Origin: Monosporascus cannonballus
Lineage: Eukaryota > Ascomycota > Sordariomycetes > Xylariales
Length of the DNA stretch: 64,000 nt
NCBI GenBank assembly: GCA_004154925.1
Contig: QJNS01000310.1
Span: 1 to 64,000, forward strand
Direction: 5' to 3'
Positions 62,004 to 64,000 of this stretch are shown here, in pieces. The notes beneath the pieces are model-generated. The model was not told the DNA's origin and searched no databases. It was given only the letters and a program-made list of their open reading frames with translations. A program made the position numbers and the translations under genes. Each line of letters begins with the position of its first letter. Position 1 is the stretch's first letter.

Positions 62004-63253
62004 GGCGATACTTCAGGCGGGGTGGCTCCTCAGACACGGCGCGCGTTCTGGGGGATTCCTTCCGTCGTCCGCGATAGTGTTTACGAATAGCGAGAAGGCG
62101 GGACGATGTCATGCATTCGTCAAGCCGGGGGAGGAAGAGTGGGAAGCATATTAGGCGAGCATGAAGACCGGCTGCTAGCCCAGCAGAAACGCCAAAAAAA
62201 AAATAGAGAATGGACCTCGAGATCTGAGCTTGGGCAGAAAAGTATTTTCGAGTGAAGAAGAGTATGGGTATGGAAGGTTAGGAAGGAGGGTCGAGTGTTG
62301 TCTGTCTAGCGACGAGGCTGAGTATAGTAGTATATGTGGCCAAGTACTCTAACACATGGATGTGCCGTGTGAGTATGTGCGATCGAGATTCAGTTGCATT
62401 CCATGACCGGGGGACTACAGCTATATGGGATCAGCCAAGAAGTAGCCTGTTATCCGACAAGCAATTAGCACCGGCGCCAGCAGCGGTAGCGATTAGTGCT
62501 AAGGAGATACAAAGGATCCTTGTACCTTCTTCGGATTGGTGCTAAAAACCACGCTGTCATTAATGAAACCCCCCTGCCCCCCCCTGCCCCCCCAAGGGAT
62601 AGATGGAGCTTGGACCGTTTGACATGGTTCGGCCCGACAATCTGGTGTATAAGCATCTTTGCATATGTGTATATCGGTTACTGTAACACCTATATTATCA
62701 AACATTCCCTTAGACTATATACATATCTTATATTAGAACTGGTATGTTGCGTTAAACCATAATAGCTTGATTCAAAGAAGAGCTTACCAACATTATAATC
62801 GTATATTTGTTTTTTTTTCTTCTCTAAACTTGGGTATATCTCTACTGTATGTTTTTGTTTGTTCGGCCCAGCCAGGAGGGACTAGTTTAGCTTCTAATGC
62901 GATAGGCGCAGCAGGTGCGTCATCGGATTTTTTGTTGCTTTGAGCCTCTTGAAGGCGAGCATTTCTTCCTTTCTCAAGCCTGCGTCAAAATATATATGAT
63001 CTAGAACAACCAGCGCGCATTATACTCTATATCGGATTGCGAGGCTTCTTATTATCTGCAACCTCAGTACTCCCTTCTGTCCTTGATCCAATGTCTGTAT
63101 TGCGAACCTCGCCTGTGTGACGCCGAATGCATGCAGAATCCCTTACCAAACACCCAACTTTTTCACATGCGCACATTTGACGGTAACTAGACAAGAGCTC
63201 TCTCCCTCTACATTGGGCTAACGCTCAGTTTCCATAATCTGCGGTTTGTCAAC
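62004..63253. other. Divergent intergenic region before PSD1
   Basis: About 1.25 kb, no gene supported. An A run (62194-62203) sits near the ubiquitin-domain gene start, a C-rich patch at 62571-62592 and an AT-rich stretch at 62690-62830. The shared upstream region of two divergent genes. Confidence 0.55.
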
Positions 63254-64000
63254 ATGGCGAGCCCGCATGCTTCGGTCTTGTTACGCCGATCAGCGACGGC
63301 AAAGACCTTATTATCGTGTGGTCGTCTCTGGCAAAGCTGCCCTGTCCGAACGCAACAGCCCGCCCGACACTTCCTCGCTACTCCTAGACCATGTATCCAC
63401 CAGACATCGGCAAGATGGCAGAACAAAGAGCGGTTCAGGTCAAGATTAGGAACTGCATGGAAGAACACCAAGGTCCAATGGTATCCGATACCCGTTGGTC
63501 TCGGAATTGGCTTCCTGGGTTTCGTGCAGTTCTACAAGACGCAGGCGAGGGAAAAGGAGAGGCTCGAGAGGGAATCCGAGGATGGCGGGCCCGGCGGCAA
63601 GCCCCGGAAGAGGCCGAGGGTCAGGCCCGATGGTCCATGGTATGCATCCCGCGACGCGCCTCCTTTCAGTGCTCGTGTGGTAACCGATCTTCTCTTAGGC
63701 AAGTGCAGCTAATGTCCACATTACCCCTGAAGGCGATGTCGAGGTTGTGGGGCAAGTTCAACGAGATACCGATCCCGTACTACCTCCGCGTTCCGGGCTT
63801 CAAGTTATACGCCTTCATCTTCGGTGTGAACCTGGACGAGATCGAGGAGCAGGATCTCCACGTCTTCCCTAATCTCGCCGCCTTCTTCTACCGAACCCTC
63901 AAGCCCGGCGCCCGCCCGCTAGATCCCAACCACAATGCTCTCTTGTCCCCCGCCGACGGTCGCCTCCTGCAGTTCGGCAAGATCGAGGGCGGCGACATAG
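63254..64000 (+). CDS. PSD1: Mitochondrial phosphatidylserine decarboxylase proenzyme, 5' part
   Basis: Partial: the gene continues past the window end; 229 codons are visible. It converts phosphatidylserine to phosphatidylethanolamine at the mitochondrial inner membrane. Exons are 63254-63639 and 63699 onwards. The N-terminus is Arg/Ser-rich with no acidic residue in the first 40 positions (MASPHASVLLRRSATAK), a good mitochondrial presequence. A membrane anchor follows (WYPIPVGLGIGFLGFVQFY, about 76-94) and then a basic linker. The PSD domain begins at LPLKAMSRLWGKFNEIPIP and includes YRTLKPGARPLD and LLSPADGRLLQFG. The autocatalytic LGST cleavage site lies beyond the window. The intron (GTATGC...CTCTTAG, 59 bp) joins DGPW to QVQLMS. 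Confidence 0.92.

Overview
This window comes from a filamentous ascomycete (Pezizomycotina). Sordariomycetes is the likely class, but I infer that only from gene content and texture and have not measured it. The genes carry many short introns (about 47-220 bp) with GT-AG borders and CTNAC-type branch sites. Coding exons are GC-rich, while the intergenic DNA is more AT-rich and full of TAGG/TACC words. I see no bacterial operons, IS elements, CRISPR arrays, tRNA or rRNA genes.

I resolve 19 protein-coding genes, 17 of them assignable to a family. The left arm is a run of five minus-strand genes: a YOR1-like ABC transporter (491-5292), INO80 subunit Ies1 (7338-9425), DEAD-box helicase Ded1 (11687-13862), proteasome beta-4 Pre1 (16500-17255) and P5B ATPase Ypk9 (17928-22246). 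A 2.4 kb divergent gap is followed by five plus-strand genes: Nap1 (24695-26217), phosphoglycerate dehydrogenase (27784-29641), class V myosin (31469-36621), Fap7 adenylate kinase (37677-38533) and ITP pyrophosphatase Ham1 (39302-40343, with an assembly gap in intron 1). Then come three minus-strand genes: a C78/ZUP1-type deubiquitinase (40627-42510), Rheb GTPase (45465-46452) and the cohesin release factor Wapl (47778-50467). Fur1 (51904-53054, +) and Elf1 (53345-54042, -) converge. The right arm has two unassigned GC-rich single-exon genes (56423-57046 -, 58293-58967 +), a HERP/Usa1-like ubiquitin-domain protein (59535-62003 -) and the 5' part of mitochondrial Psd1 (63254 to the window end, +).

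The genes are unrelated housekeeping functions and I see no pathway cluster. Several act in chromatin or transcription (Ies1, Nap1, Wapl, Elf1), ubiquitin/proteasome biology (Pre1, ZUP1-like, Usa1-like) or nucleotide metabolism (Ham1, Fur1, Fap7), but their proximity does not look functional.

Exon borders were derived by hand from splice signals, reading phase and family conservation; all spliced lengths are multiples of three. The most interesting observations are about gene structure and decay: start codons at or across an intron (Pre1, Elf1), a GC-AG intron in the deubiquitinase, a terminal Nap1 intron that decides whether a CaaX-like tail is made, and two stretches of apparently decaying coding sequence (about 43.7-44.8 kb and 55.1-56.3 kb) that I could not assign. 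I did not find a convincing undescribed multi-gene system.
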